Assembly (NCBI GenBank): GCA_021781255.1
Contig: JAJXXG010000951.1
Coordinates: 1 to 6,693, forward strand
Length of the DNA stretch: 6,693 bases
Source: Acidobacteriota bacterium
GTDB taxonomy: Bacteria > Acidobacteriota > Terriglobia > Terriglobales > Acidobacteriaceae
Direction of reading: 5' to 3'
Numbering within the stretch: the first letter of the stretch is position 1; each line of letters begins with the position of its first letter. Below are positions 1 through 5,607 of the stretch, one piece after another. The position numbers were made by a program, and so were the translations under genes. The notes under the pieces are model-generated. The model was given only the letters and a program-made list of their open reading frames with translations, ran no database searches and had not been told where the DNA came from.

Positions 1-638
1 AGTTCACCGAATTCGACCACGTCCTCTGGCTCAGCGAAGCCATGCGCCGCGAGGGCCTGGTGTGGGAAAACGGCCCCAACGTCAGCGTGAACGCCAACAG
101 TTCCGACTCGCACTATGAGCCCACCGCCGAGCGCTGCGCCCCCATCCGGGAAGGCGACTTTGTGCTGATCGACATCTGGGGGCGGCTGGACAAGCCCGAC
201 AGCATTTTTTACGACATTACCTGGACCGGCGTGGTGGGGCGCGAGCCGACCGAGCGCGAGCAACTCGTCTTTAACACTGTGCGCAACGCACGCGACGCAG
301 CCATTGCTGCAGTGGAGACGGCGTTTGCCAAGGACAAGCCGATCAGCGGCTTTGAGGCCGACGACGCAGCCCGCGCCGTGATTCGCGCCGCAGGCTTTGG
401 CCAGTATTTTACCCATCGCACAGGACACAACATCGCACGCGAGTTGCACGGATCAGGCGCTCATCTCGACAATCTGGAAACCCACGATGAGCGCCGCCTG
501 CTGCCCAACACCTGCTTCTCGGTCGAGCCCGGCATCTATCTCCCTGATTTCGGCGTGCGAAGCGAGGTGGACATGCTCACCGCGCTGGGCAAAGCCTGGG
601 TGACAGGCAGGAAACAAACAGAGCTGGTCCGAATTTAG
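1..638 (+). CDS. M24-family metallopeptidase (Xaa-Pro peptidase type), 5' end missing
   Basis: This is the C-terminal catalytic 'pita-bread' domain of an M24 aminopeptidase, which removes N-terminal residues from peptides (often X-Pro) with two divalent metal ions. The reading frame is already open at base 3, so the gene starts outside the window; 211 residues are visible. All five expected metal ligands are present in order: Asp (codon 171-173, in LIDIWG), Asp (213-215, FYDIT), His (426-428, in HRTGHNI), Glu (525-527, in SVEPGIY) and Glu (564-566, RSEVD). The protein should therefore be active. There is no signal sequence in the visible part. The His motif reads HRTGHNIARELHG, rather than the HGTGHGIG-like form of classical PepP/PepQ, so the substrate may differ. 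The family call is firm; dipeptidase versus aminopeptidase cannot be decided. The next gene follows after 50 bases. Confidence 0.93.
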   Translation, partial: FTEFDHVLWLSEAMRREGLVWENGPNVSVNANSSDSHYEPTAERCAPIREGDFVLIDIWGRLDKPDSIFYDITWTGVVGREPTEREQLVFNTVRNARDAAIAAVETAFAKDKPISGFEADDAARAVIRAAGFGQYFTHRTGHNIARELHGSGAHLDNLETHDERRLLPNTCFSVEPGIYLPDFGVRSEVDMLTALGKAWVTGRKQTELVRI

Positions 639-674
639 AGTCCGGTGCGGGGAACTGGCTCGCTTGTGCTTCCG

Positions 675-680
675 TACTTT
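675..680 (+). promoter_or_regulatory. Weak candidate -10 element (TACTTT) before the secreted NTF2-like gene
   Basis: TACTTT has the TAnnnT form and lies 8 bases before the ATG at 689. That would place the transcript start at or next to the start codon. No convincing -35 hexamer is visible at the right distance. It is listed because the same arrangement recurs before other genes here; taken alone it would be chance level. Confidence 0.25.
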
Positions 681-688
681 CCTCCAAG

Positions 689-1198
689 ATGGTCTTTTTG
701 CGATTTCCCTCCCCCATGCGCCCCGTCCGGCTCGCTTCAGCACTGGTGCTTGCAATGTGCCTGGCGCCGTTGGCGCAAGCGCAGTCCACACAGGGCCTGC
801 CCCACGCCGACCCGCTCTACAAGACGGTAGCCGGGCTCGACGCCGCGCTCTTTGACGCGTATAACACTTGCCAAATCAACAAACTGGGCTCGATGGTCGA
901 TGAGAACCTCGAGTTCTACCACGATCAGACCGGCCTGGCTGTCGGCCGCCAGACCTTCCTTGACGCCATCAAGGCCAACATCTGCGGCAAAGTGCACCGC
1001 GAGCTGGTTCCCGGCACGCTTGAGGTCTACCCGCTCAAAGGCTACGGCGCTGTGGAGATGGGCGTCCACCGCTTCACCCACCCCAACGATCCCACCTCCC
1101 TCGGGGAGGCGAAGTTCATAACGCTGTGGCAATTGAAAGACGGCGAGTGGAAGATGACGCGCGCAATCAGCATCGACCACCATTCTGTTACTCAATAG
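689..1198 (+). CDS. Secreted NTF2-like protein, DUF4440-type
   Basis: This is a predicted exported protein of 169 residues with one NTF2-like (SnoaL/DUF4440) cone domain. Residues 11-31 form a signal peptide: two Arg, a hydrophobic run LASALVLAMCLAPLA, then AQA before QS. The mature part has the family pattern: a helix with LDAALFDAYNTCQINKL (about 50-66), then LEFYHDQTGLAVGRQTFLDAI (74-94), a central sheet, and a closing strand pair FITLWQLKDGEWKMTRAISIDHH (143-165). NTF2-like folds bind small molecules or act as isomerases, and no catalytic residue can be assigned. Two Cys of the mature protein (61 and 99) could form a disulfide outside the cytoplasm. An in-frame ATG at 716 would give a tidier 22-residue signal peptide; neither start has a good Shine-Dalgarno. 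The role is unknown. Confidence 0.85.
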   Translation: MVFLRFPSPMRPVRLASALVLAMCLAPLAQAQSTQGLPHADPLYKTVAGLDAALFDAYNTCQINKLGSMVDENLEFYHDQTGLAVGRQTFLDAIKANICGKVHRELVPGTLEVYPLKGYGAVEMGVHRFTHPNDPTSLGEAKFITLWQLKDGEWKMTRAISIDHHSVTQ

Positions 1199-1234
1199 AC
1201 TGTGCCAGAGTGGGCCCCAACCGCTCCCCTGCGA

Positions 1235-1240
1235 TATAGT
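1235..1240 (+). promoter_or_regulatory. Candidate -10 element (TATAGT) before the small membrane protein gene
   Basis: TATAGT matches the -10 consensus at five of six positions and ends 9 bases before the ATG at 1250. No -35 match is seen 16-18 bases upstream. If used, it would yield a leader of only a few bases. It supports the ATG at 1250 over the GTG at 1202, which lies upstream of the element. Confidence 0.35.
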
Positions 1241-1249
1241 CGAAGAGGA

Positions 1250-1660
1250 ATGATTCCAACGGCAAACAGGAATGTCGCGGTGACACAGAACGGGTCGCAA
1301 GGATTTGTCTATCTGCCCCTGATCGCTGGCTGGCTCGTGCCCGGCGCGGGACACTTTCTGCTCCGCAAGTGGGGCCGCGGGGCCTTGCTTGCCGCGTCGA
1401 TCCTCAGCATGTTTGCCCTGGGCATCGCCATGCAGGGCAAGCTCTACTCCAGCGCGCATGACATCCTGGACATTCTCGGACTGGCTGGGGATCTGGGCAA
1501 TGGCCTGCTGTACATCGTCAGCCGCGTGCTCGGCCTTGGCGCCGACTCCGTACAGGTCACCACCGCGGACTATGGCACCCGCTTCATAGTCGTGGCCGGC
1601 CTGCTGAACGTAATCGCCGCCGTGGATGCGCACAACCTGCGCACCGGGAGGAAGGCGTAA
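1250..1660 (+). CDS. Small multi-pass membrane protein (possibly DUF6677-like)
   Basis: This 136-residue protein has a hydrophobic stretch at about 19-39 containing WLVPGAGHFLL, then KWGRG, a second helix at about 44-63, an amphipathic or hydrophobic middle part (72-98), and a last helix at about 111-127 (RFIVVAGLLNVIAAVDA). The PGxGH...RG motif followed by a YG..F..AGLLN..AAVDA ending resembles a family of unknown function that I associate with Acidobacteriota (DUF6677). I hold that name only moderately. The start is uncertain. A GTG at 1202 extends the frame. ATG 1250 has AGAGGA directly abutting it and a TATAGT just upstream. GTG 1280 has AGGA at 1268-1271 with an ideal 8-base spacing. It is translationally linked to the next gene through a TAATG overlap, so the two proteins may act as a pair in the inner membrane. 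Confidence 0.75.
   Translation: MIPTANRNVAVTQNGSQGFVYLPLIAGWLVPGAGHFLLRKWGRGALLAASILSMFALGIAMQGKLYSSAHDILDILGLAGDLGNGLLYIVSRVLGLGADSVQVTTADYGTRFIVVAGLLNVIAAVDAHNLRTGRKA
1647..1651 (+). promoter_or_regulatory. Strong ribosome binding site for the 59-residue membrane protein
   Basis: GGAGG lies inside the end of the upstream gene, 8 bases before the ATG at 1660. This spacing is near ideal. It is the main evidence that the short overlapping frame is a real gene. Confidence 0.7.
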
Positions 1661-1839
1661 TGTTCAGCCCGACTCACTTCACCGCATTGGTGCTGTTTGC
1701 GCTGTTCGCGTCCGTGGTCTTCGGCATCACGCAGCGCGAAACGCCGGAGAGCATGTTTCGCTATGGCGCGTACTGCTTTGTCCTTTTTGTCGGCTCGGCA
1801 ATCCTGCTCAGCTGGCTGATGTATCTAATCGCCCGTTAG
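1660..1839 (+). CDS. 59-residue two-helix membrane protein, coupled to the upstream gene
   Basis: This small gene begins at the ATG that shares its A with the upstream TAA stop (TAATG), preceded by GGAGG at 8 bases, and ends in TAG at 1837-1839. The protein is mostly two transmembrane helices, roughly residues 7-23 (FTALVLFALFASVVFGI) and 36-56. A short polar linker with QRETPESMFR lies between them, and the C-terminus is IAR. Helix-loop-helix miniproteins of this kind are often accessory subunits or stabilisers of a larger membrane partner; the obvious candidate is the co-translated protein just upstream. I do not recognise a named family. The good start, the overlap and the clean alternation of hydrophobic and charged segments make a chance frame unlikely. 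Confidence 0.75.
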   Translation: MFSPTHFTALVLFALFASVVFGITQRETPESMFRYGAYCFVLFVGSAILLSWLMYLIAR

Positions 1840-1852
1840 AACGTCCTGCCCG

Positions 1853-1870
1853 GCAGACGCCTGTGTCTGC
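1853..1870 (+). terminator. Short hairpin after the 59-residue gene, weak terminator candidate
   Basis: GCAGAC (1853-1858) and GTCTGC (1865-1870) pair perfectly around a 6-base loop, 13 bases after the stop codon. Only a poor, interrupted U-rich stretch follows (GTTCAATAATG), so intrinsic termination would be inefficient. A second, mutually exclusive mini-stem, CTGCC/GGCAG, overlaps it at 1846-1856. Confidence 0.25.
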
Positions 1871-2290
1871 GTTCAATAATGATTGTATGTAGACCGGCTA
1901 TAAGTACTTTGTACGGTGCGCGGTCGGGTTACCCATGAGAAATATCTTTGTACATGGAACCGTATCGGTCGGCCGATTTGCAGCGAAAACTGGACAATAA
2001 TCTTTGTTCGTAGATTGAGCCTGCTTTCGGTTTCGCTCATTCGCAGATGACATGGCCGTTGGTAACCCGAACACTGGCCGGCTTCATGTTCCCCATCACG
2101 GTTCGATGAGTGATTTGGTGATTTACCACTCACCGCGCAAGTCCTGGTGAGTCGTCTGGCAAAGATCACTTGCCCAACAGTGCGGTGAGACACCGAGAAG
2201 ATTCCAGAGACAATCCGCATTCCTCCTGCCCCTGATGCCAGCGCCATAGCCCTTGCCGGCTCGCCCCTCCTGCGCAGAGTATCAATCAGC

Positions 2291-2332
2291 TCAGGTGTCA
2301 GGGTTCAGAGATCAGGGAACAGAAATCAAGAA
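2291..2332. repeat. Degenerate 7-base tandem repeat, six units
   Basis: Six consecutive heptamers read TCAGGTG, TCAGGGT, TCAGAGA, TCAGGGA, ACAGAAA and TCAAGAA. The approximate consensus is TCAGRGA. The phase is kept exactly over 42 bases while single positions drift, as expected for an old slipped-strand repeat. It ends 15 bases before the TTGACA of the repressor promoter. Confidence 0.6.
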
Positions 2333-2347
2333 TCGCAAAATTCACAC

Positions 2348-2376
2348 TTGACATTGATCAGATTATCCACAACTAT
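2348..2376 (+). promoter_or_regulatory. Probable promoter of the ArsR-type repressor gene
   Basis: A perfect -35 hexamer TTGACA lies at 2348-2353. A 17-base spacer leads to AACTAT at 2371-2376, a weak -10 that keeps the important A at position 2, A at 5 and T at 6. This places the transcript start near 2383, which is the third codon of the annotated frame (GTG). No Shine-Dalgarno precedes the ATG at 2377, so a leaderless message starting at GTG 2383 is possible. The -10 lies mostly inside the left arm of the palindrome, so a bound protein would block RNA polymerase. Confidence 0.5.
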
Positions 2377-2394
2377 ATGGTTGTGGATAATCTG
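2359..2394. promoter_or_regulatory. Perfect 15+15 base palindrome at the repressor start: likely operator, two DnaA boxes
   Basis: The left arm CAGATTATCCACAAC (2359-2373) and the right arm GTTGTGGATAATCTG (2380-2394) are exact reverse complements separated by TATATG, which contains the ATG at 2377. Arms this long in dyad symmetry across a promoter and start codon are what a dimeric ArsR-family autorepressor would bind; that role is inferred. Each arm also contains TTATCCACA (2363-2371 on plus; 2382-2390 on minus), the consensus DnaA box. DnaA control is therefore a second reading, or the match is incidental to the operator. Confidence 0.75.
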
Positions 2395-2730
2395 GGTACA
2401 ACATTTGCGGCTTTGTCCGATCCAACCCGGCGGGCAATGATCGAACGGCTCTCCCGTGGGCCTGCCTCTGTGCATGGATTGACGGAACCGTTTGCACTCT
2501 CGCAGCAGATGATTTCAAAACACATTGCCTACCTGGTGCGGGCGCGGATTGTAATCAAGACGAAACGTGGACGAGAGAGTGTGTGCACACTTAGGCCAGA
2601 GGCGATTAAGACGGTCAGCGACTGGGCGATTAGCTATCGCCGATTCTGGGAAGAGAGTTTCGACAAACTGGATGTCGTTGTAAATCAAATGAAGAAAGAG
2701 GAGGTCAGAGATGACAGAAAACACGGTTAA
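2377..2730 (+). CDS. ArsR-family winged-helix transcriptional regulator
   Basis: This 117-residue DNA-binding protein probably represses its own two-gene operon. The family signature is clear: FAALSDPTRRAMIERLSRGPASV (10-32), then the helix-turn-helix with the recognition helix LSQQMISKHIAYLVRARIV (41-59), and the wing IKTKRGRESVCTLRPEAI (60-77). The ELCVCDL metal-binding motif of ArsR/SmtB metal sensors is absent and there is only one Cys (70), so it is probably not a metal sensor. It belongs to the subgroup found beside AHSA1 proteins. The annotated start is ATG 2377; GTG 2383 is an alternative that would better fit the promoter. The gene overlaps the next one by 20 bases, so the two are co-translated. 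Base composition is visibly lower in G+C than the purS/glmS region. Confidence 0.92.
   Translation: MVVDNLGTTFAALSDPTRRAMIERLSRGPASVHGLTEPFALSQQMISKHIAYLVRARIVIKTKRGRESVCTLRPEAIKTVSDWAISYRRFWEESFDKLDVVVNQMKKEEVRDDRKHG
2700..2704 (+). promoter_or_regulatory. Strong ribosome binding site for the AHSA1-domain gene
   Basis: GGAGG, within GAGGAGG (2698-2704), lies 6 bases before the ATG at 2711 and inside the end of the repressor gene. It fixes the start of the downstream gene and indicates translation from the same mRNA. Confidence 0.8.
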
Positions 2731-3220
2731 CGAAATTGAGCGGATGGTCGTTACAAGAGTTTTTGATGCCCCACGCGAGTTGGTTTGGAAGGCGTGGACA
2801 GACCCGAAGTACGTGATGCAGTGGTGGGGACCGAAGGGCTTCACTGCGCCCGTTTGCGAAATGGATTTTCGCGTTGGAGGAAAATTCCTCTGCTGCATGA
2901 AGTCGCCAGATGGGCAGGAGTTCTGGAATGCGGTTGAATACCGCGAGATTGTTCCGTACGAGAAGATCGTTTCCTTGATGTACTTTTCCGACTCGAAGGG
3001 AAACAAGATTGATCCTGCGCAATTAGGAATAGAACATGAGGCTATAGACGGTGCGTACGACGTGACCATCTTTGAGGATCTCGGAAACGGCCAGACGAAA
3101 CTTACCTTCATTGGAAATGAACCCATGGAGAGCGCGAAAAATAGCGGTCAAATGGAGGGCTGGAACCAGATACTCGATAAACTTGCTGCGGTTATTGCGG
3201 GGCTGGTACAGGCGAAATAG
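2711..3220 (+). CDS. SRPBCC / AHSA1-domain protein
   Basis: This 169-residue cytoplasmic protein has a single START-like (SRPBCC) fold of the activator-of-Hsp90-ATPase-1 type, a helix-grip cavity that binds hydrophobic ligands. The N-terminal signature VVTRVFDAPRELVWKAWTDP (13-32) is followed by QWWGPKGFTAPVCEMDFRVGGKF (37-59), a stretch with GAYDVTIFEDLGNGQTKLTF (114-133), and the C-terminal helix beginning GWNQILDKLA (150-159). The length fits the family. In bacteria these proteins commonly sit beside an ArsR regulator, as here, and the ligand or substrate is usually unknown. There is no evidence for an Hsp90 link. It has a strong Shine-Dalgarno, overlaps the regulator by 20 bases, and should be derepressed together with it. 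G+C is lower than in the purS/glmS region, which hints at acquisition as a cassette. Confidence 0.92.
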   Translation: MTENTVNEIERMVVTRVFDAPRELVWKAWTDPKYVMQWWGPKGFTAPVCEMDFRVGGKFLCCMKSPDGQEFWNAVEYREIVPYEKIVSLMYFSDSKGNKIDPAQLGIEHEAIDGAYDVTIFEDLGNGQTKLTFIGNEPMESAKNSGQMEGWNQILDKLAAVIAGLVQAK

Positions 3221-3546
3221 GAAGTTGACCTTTTGACGATCGTCATGCGCGAGATACATCTGAGGCTGGCGGCGAAGGCCTGGTTAGAACAGGCTTCTCG
3301 CCGCTCGGCCGAATAGTCGCATTTCCGGATAATGATCTTAGGTTGAAGGGGCGCATTTGCGCAGCGGAGGCCAACATCGAGGAAGGCCCCTCACGAACCT
3401 GGGCGCTCCGTCTCGCTTTTAAGACGTTGGGCCTCGAAGTCCTCGGCGAGCCAAGATTGCACCTCAAAAGTCGGCCACTCTCCTGGAATTGTCGGGACAG
3501 GGAGCCAAGAATTTATGTACACAGGCAAACCACTCATTCCCTCTTC

Positions 3547-3606
3547 ACGTACGGACTATTTTGTCTACGTACGGACTTTCTTGTCGATGTACAAATATTG
3601 TTGTAC
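3547..3606. repeat. Three 20-base tandem units centred on GTAC palindromes
   Basis: Unit 1 (3547-3566) and unit 2 (3567-3586) share 17 of 20 bases, beginning ACGTACGGACT. Unit 3 (3587-3606), starting ATGTACAAAT, matches unit 2 at about 12 of 20. CGTACG or TGTACA sits at the same place in each unit, so the GTAC cores are exactly 20 bases apart (3549, 3569, 3589), about two helical turns. Another TGTACA occurs at 3516-3521. Within unit 3, GTACAA (3589-3594) pairs with TTGTAC (3601-3606). The array lies just beyond the 3' end of glmS, in its likely untranslated tail. Confidence 0.6.
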
Positions 3607-3608
3607 GA

Positions 3609-3621
3609 AAACAGCCTGTTT
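3609..3621 (-). other. Small palindrome just after glmS
   Basis: AAACAG (3609-3614) and CTGTTT (3616-3621) are perfect arms around a single base, 8 bases past the glmS stop. The loop is too small for a normal RNA hairpin unless the innermost pairs open. A T-rich stretch follows on the minus strand (TTTTCGT). It is at best a weak termination signal for glmS. Confidence 0.25.
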
Positions 3622-3629
3622 GCACTTCG

Positions 3630-5513
3630 CTACTCCACGGTCACCGACTTGGCCAGGTTTCTTGGCTGGTCCACGTCGCACCCGCGGCGCACGGCAATGT
3701 AGTAGGCAAGCAGTTGCAGCGGAACGATCTCGATGAGCGGCGACAGAAGCTCGATAGCCGGCGGGATATGGATCACCTGCTCCACCAGGACGCCGATGGT
3801 GGTGTCGCCTTCCGTCGCCACGGCAATCACCCGGCCCGAGCGCGCCGTCACTTCCTGGATATTTGAGAGCGTCTTCTCATAGCGCAGCTTTGAGGCAGGG
3901 TCAGCCTCATCGCGCGTCGCAAGCACAACCACGGGCAGCGTCTCGTCAATCAGCGCATTGGGCCCGTGCTTCATCTCCCCGGCGGGATAGCCCTCGGCAT
4001 GAATATACGAAATCTCCTTCAGCTTGAGCGCGCCCTCAAGGGCGATGGGGAAGTGGATGCCCCGGCCCAGGTAAAGAAAGTCCCGCGCGTTAGAGAAATC
4101 CCTGGCCAGTTGCTCGCACTGCGTCGAGCAGGAGCGAAGCACCTCCTCGATCTTGCCGGGAATGCGGCTCAGTTCCTCAATCAGCGCCACCGACTGGACC
4201 GCGTCAAGCTTGCCGCGCAGTTGCCCCAGCTTCAGCGCCAGCAGAAACAAGGCCGTTAGTTGCGACGTAAACGCCTTGGTGGAAGCGACGCCGATCTCCG
4301 GCCCGGCGTGGGTGTAAATCGCGCCGTGCGCCTCGCGGGCCACCATTGCGCCCACCACGTTGCAGATGGCCACGGTCTTCGAGCCCAGGTTCTTCATCTC
4401 GCGCTGCGCGGCCAGCGTGTCCGCCGTCTCCCCGGACTGCGTAATCAGCAGCCCCAGCGAATGGGCGTTACCAATCGGATCCCGATAGCGGTATTCGCTG
4501 GCGTAATCCACATCCACGGGCAGGCGGGCCAGCCGCTCGATCATGTATTTGCCCGTCAGCGCGGCGTGCCAACTGGTGCCGCAGGCGGCAATGTTGATGT
4601 TCTTAGCAGCGGCAAGTTCCTCGTCTCCGATCTCCATCTCACCGAGGAACACTTTGCCCGAGTCCAGCGAAACGCGGCCCAGCGTGGTGTCGCGAATGGC
4701 CCGCGGCTGCTCCCAGATTTCCTTCAGCATGAAGTGCTTGTAGCCGCCCTTTTCCGCCTGAATCGGGTCCCACTGAATACGGGTAATGGCGCGCTGGATG
4801 GGCTTGCCATCGAAGTCCGTCAGTTGCACGCCCGCCGGGGTAAGAATGGCCATATCGCCGTCAGCCAGAAAGTAGATATTGCGCGTATGGTGCAGAATGC
4901 CCGGCACGTCCGATGCAACAAACGACTCGCCCTCGCCCACCCCGATGACCACCGGCGGCCCCGACCGGGCGGCAATAATCTTGTTTGGCTCGCTGGCGGA
5001 GAGCACACCCAGCGCGAAGGCGCCGGTCAGCCGCTTGACCGCGCGGCGGACCGCAACCTCAAGCACAATCGGCGCCCCGGCAGCCTCCGCATCCGCCTGC
5101 ACCTGCTCGATGAGGTGGGCAATGATCTCCGTGTCGGTTTCCGTCACGAATTTGTGACCCTGCGCGGTCAGTTCGCGCTTCAGGTCCAGATAGTTCTCCA
5201 CAATCCCGTTGTGAACCACGACAATGCGGCCGGAGCAGTCGCGATGAGGGTGGGCGTTCTCTTCTGTCGGGCGGCCATGCGTGGCCCAGCGGGTGTGCCC
5301 AATGCCATAAGTGCCGTCGAGCGGGTGCTCGGCCAGCGCTTCTTCAAGGTTCTGCAGCTTGCCCGGAGCGCGACGCACTTCGAGCGTGCTGCTGGAAGGG
5401 CTGCCAACGGCAATGCCCGCGGAGTCATAGCCGCGGTATTCGAGGCGCCTCAGCCCCTCGATAATGACTGGAACCACCTTCTTGGGACCCACATAACCGA
5501 CAATTCCGCACAT
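3630..5513 (-). CDS. glmS: Glutamine--fructose-6-phosphate aminotransferase (isomerizing)
   Basis: GlmS converts fructose-6-phosphate and glutamine to glucosamine-6-phosphate and glutamate, the entry step to UDP-GlcNAc for peptidoglycan and lipopolysaccharide. The protein has 627 residues. The N-terminal class II glutaminase domain begins MCGIVGYVG; Cys2 is the nucleophile after Met removal. GHTRWATHG (72-80), HNGIVENY (101-108) and TETDTE (124-129) form the glutamine site. Two SIS sugar-isomerase domains follow: CGTSWHA (311-317), TQSGETADT (358-366) and STKAFTSQ (411-418), then YLGRG (481-485), [21 protein letters not shown] with Glu500 and His516, and the C-terminal tail [15 protein letters not shown] with the sugar-binding Lys622. 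All key residues are present and the enzyme is complete. It lies 94 bases downstream of purS on the same strand. No glmS ribozyme is recognised before it. Confidence 0.98.
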   Translation of the reverse strand: MCGIVGYVGPKKVVPVIIEGLRRLEYRGYDSAGIAVGSPSSSTLEVRRAPGKLQNLEEALAEHPLDGTYGIGHTRWATHGRPTEENAHPHRDCSGRIVVVHNGIVENYLDLKRELTAQGHKFVTETDTEIIAHLIEQVQADAEAAGAPIVLEVAVRRAVKRLTGAFALGVLSASEPNKIIAARSGPPVVIGVGEGESFVASDVPGILHHTRNIYFLADGDMAILTPAGVQLTDFDGKPIQRAITRIQWDPIQAEKGGYKHFMLKEIWEQPRAIRDTTLGRVSLDSGKVFLGEMEIGDEELAAAKNINIAACGTSWHAALTGKYMIERLARLPVDVDYASEYRYRDPIGNAHSLGLLITQSGETADTLAAQREMKNLGSKTVAICNVVGAMVAREAHGAIYTHAGPEIGVASTKAFTSQLTALFLLALKLGQLRGKLDAVQSVALIEELSRIPGKIEEVLRSCSTQCEQLARDFSNARDFLYLGRGIHFPIALEGALKLKEISYIHAEGYPAGEMKHGPNALIDETLPVVVLATRDEADPASKLRYEKTLSNIQEVTARSGRVIAVATEGDTTIGVLVEQVIHIPPAIELLSPLIEIVPLQLLAYYIAVRRGCDVDQPRNLAKSVTVE

Positions 5514-5519
5514 GAAGAG

Positions 5520-5525
5520 ATTCTA
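5520..5525 (-). promoter_or_regulatory. Candidate -10 element (TAGAAT) directly before glmS
   Basis: Read on the minus strand this is TAGAAT, five of six matches to the consensus. It ends 6 bases before the glmS ATG, so transcription would begin at or next to the A of the start codon. There is no Shine-Dalgarno (the bases before ATG are CTCTTC). The best -35-like sequence (TTCAAT, spacer 15) is poor. It suggests a leaderless glmS message independent of purS. Confidence 0.4.
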
Positions 5526-5607
5526 AGCCAGAGGATGCGGATTGAACTGCCACGAACCGGGCAGACGGCAGTCGCTCGGCCAACCCGCCAGGCCAAAGCA
5601 GCAAGAG

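Larger units (their letters stand above)
1840..2347. other. Gene-poor stretch of lower G+C, no recognisable gene
   Basis: No protein family is recognised on either strand. The minus strand is open from about 2289 down to 1873. An ATG at 2247 would give 124 residues, and an ATG at 2220 has AGGAGG only one base away. The translation is rich in Arg, Ser and Thr, lacks a domain pattern, and may be the remnant of a decayed gene. Several short stems occur: TGAGTG 2107-2112 with CACTCA 2127-2132, GGTGA 2117-2121 with TCACC 2130-2134, ACTCACC 2128-2134 with GGTGAGT 2146-2152, and GGCAA 2158-2162 with TTGCC 2170-2174. The first three share sequence and so compete with each other. No known riboswitch class is recognised. 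Confidence 0.5.
3221..3629. other. Gap between convergent genes, no recognised gene
   Basis: This region separates the ends of the AHSA1 gene (plus) and glmS (minus). The plus-strand frame through 3229 stays open until it merges into the antisense of glmS, about 133 codons of non-glmS sequence. It has no start codon with a ribosome binding site and no domain that I recognise, so it is either chance or a gene remnant. An imperfect hairpin pairs 3269-3282 with 3290-3304 but lacks a T-run, so it is not a convincing terminator. GCGCATTTGCGC at 3351-3362 is a small palindrome. The end near glmS is AT-rich and carries tandem repeats. Confidence 0.5.

Noticed and set aside
737..1633. Minus-strand open frame of 298 codons
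   Set aside because: It runs across two plus-strand genes and the gap between them. The plus-strand products have a signal peptide and membrane helices, while the minus product has no recognisable pattern.
2359..2394. Replication origin
   Set aside because: Only two DnaA boxes, no AT-rich unwinding region next to them, and none of the usual origin genes (dnaA, dnaN, gidA) nearby.
2515..3126. Minus-strand open frame of 203 codons opposite the ArsR and AHSA1 genes
   Set aside because: It is antisense to two clear protein families with good start signals and shows no family pattern of its own.
3269..3304. Imperfect hairpin GCGGCGAAGGCCTG / CAGGCTTCTCGCCGC as a terminator
   Set aside because: The stem contains unpaired positions and is followed by TCGGCC with no T-run. 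It may be a coding remnant instead.
3547..3606. CRISPR array
   Set aside because: The 20-base units are contiguous, with no spacers between them, and no cas genes are present.
3343..3702. Plus-strand frame ending in [18 protein letters not shown]
   Set aside because: That end is simply the antisense of the conserved GlmS C-terminus ([15 protein letters not shown]), a common false gene beside glmS.
5514..5607. A glmS ribozyme or riboswitch before glmS
   Set aside because: The 94-base gap is shorter than the known ribozyme and I see none of its conserved core; the start also looks leaderless.
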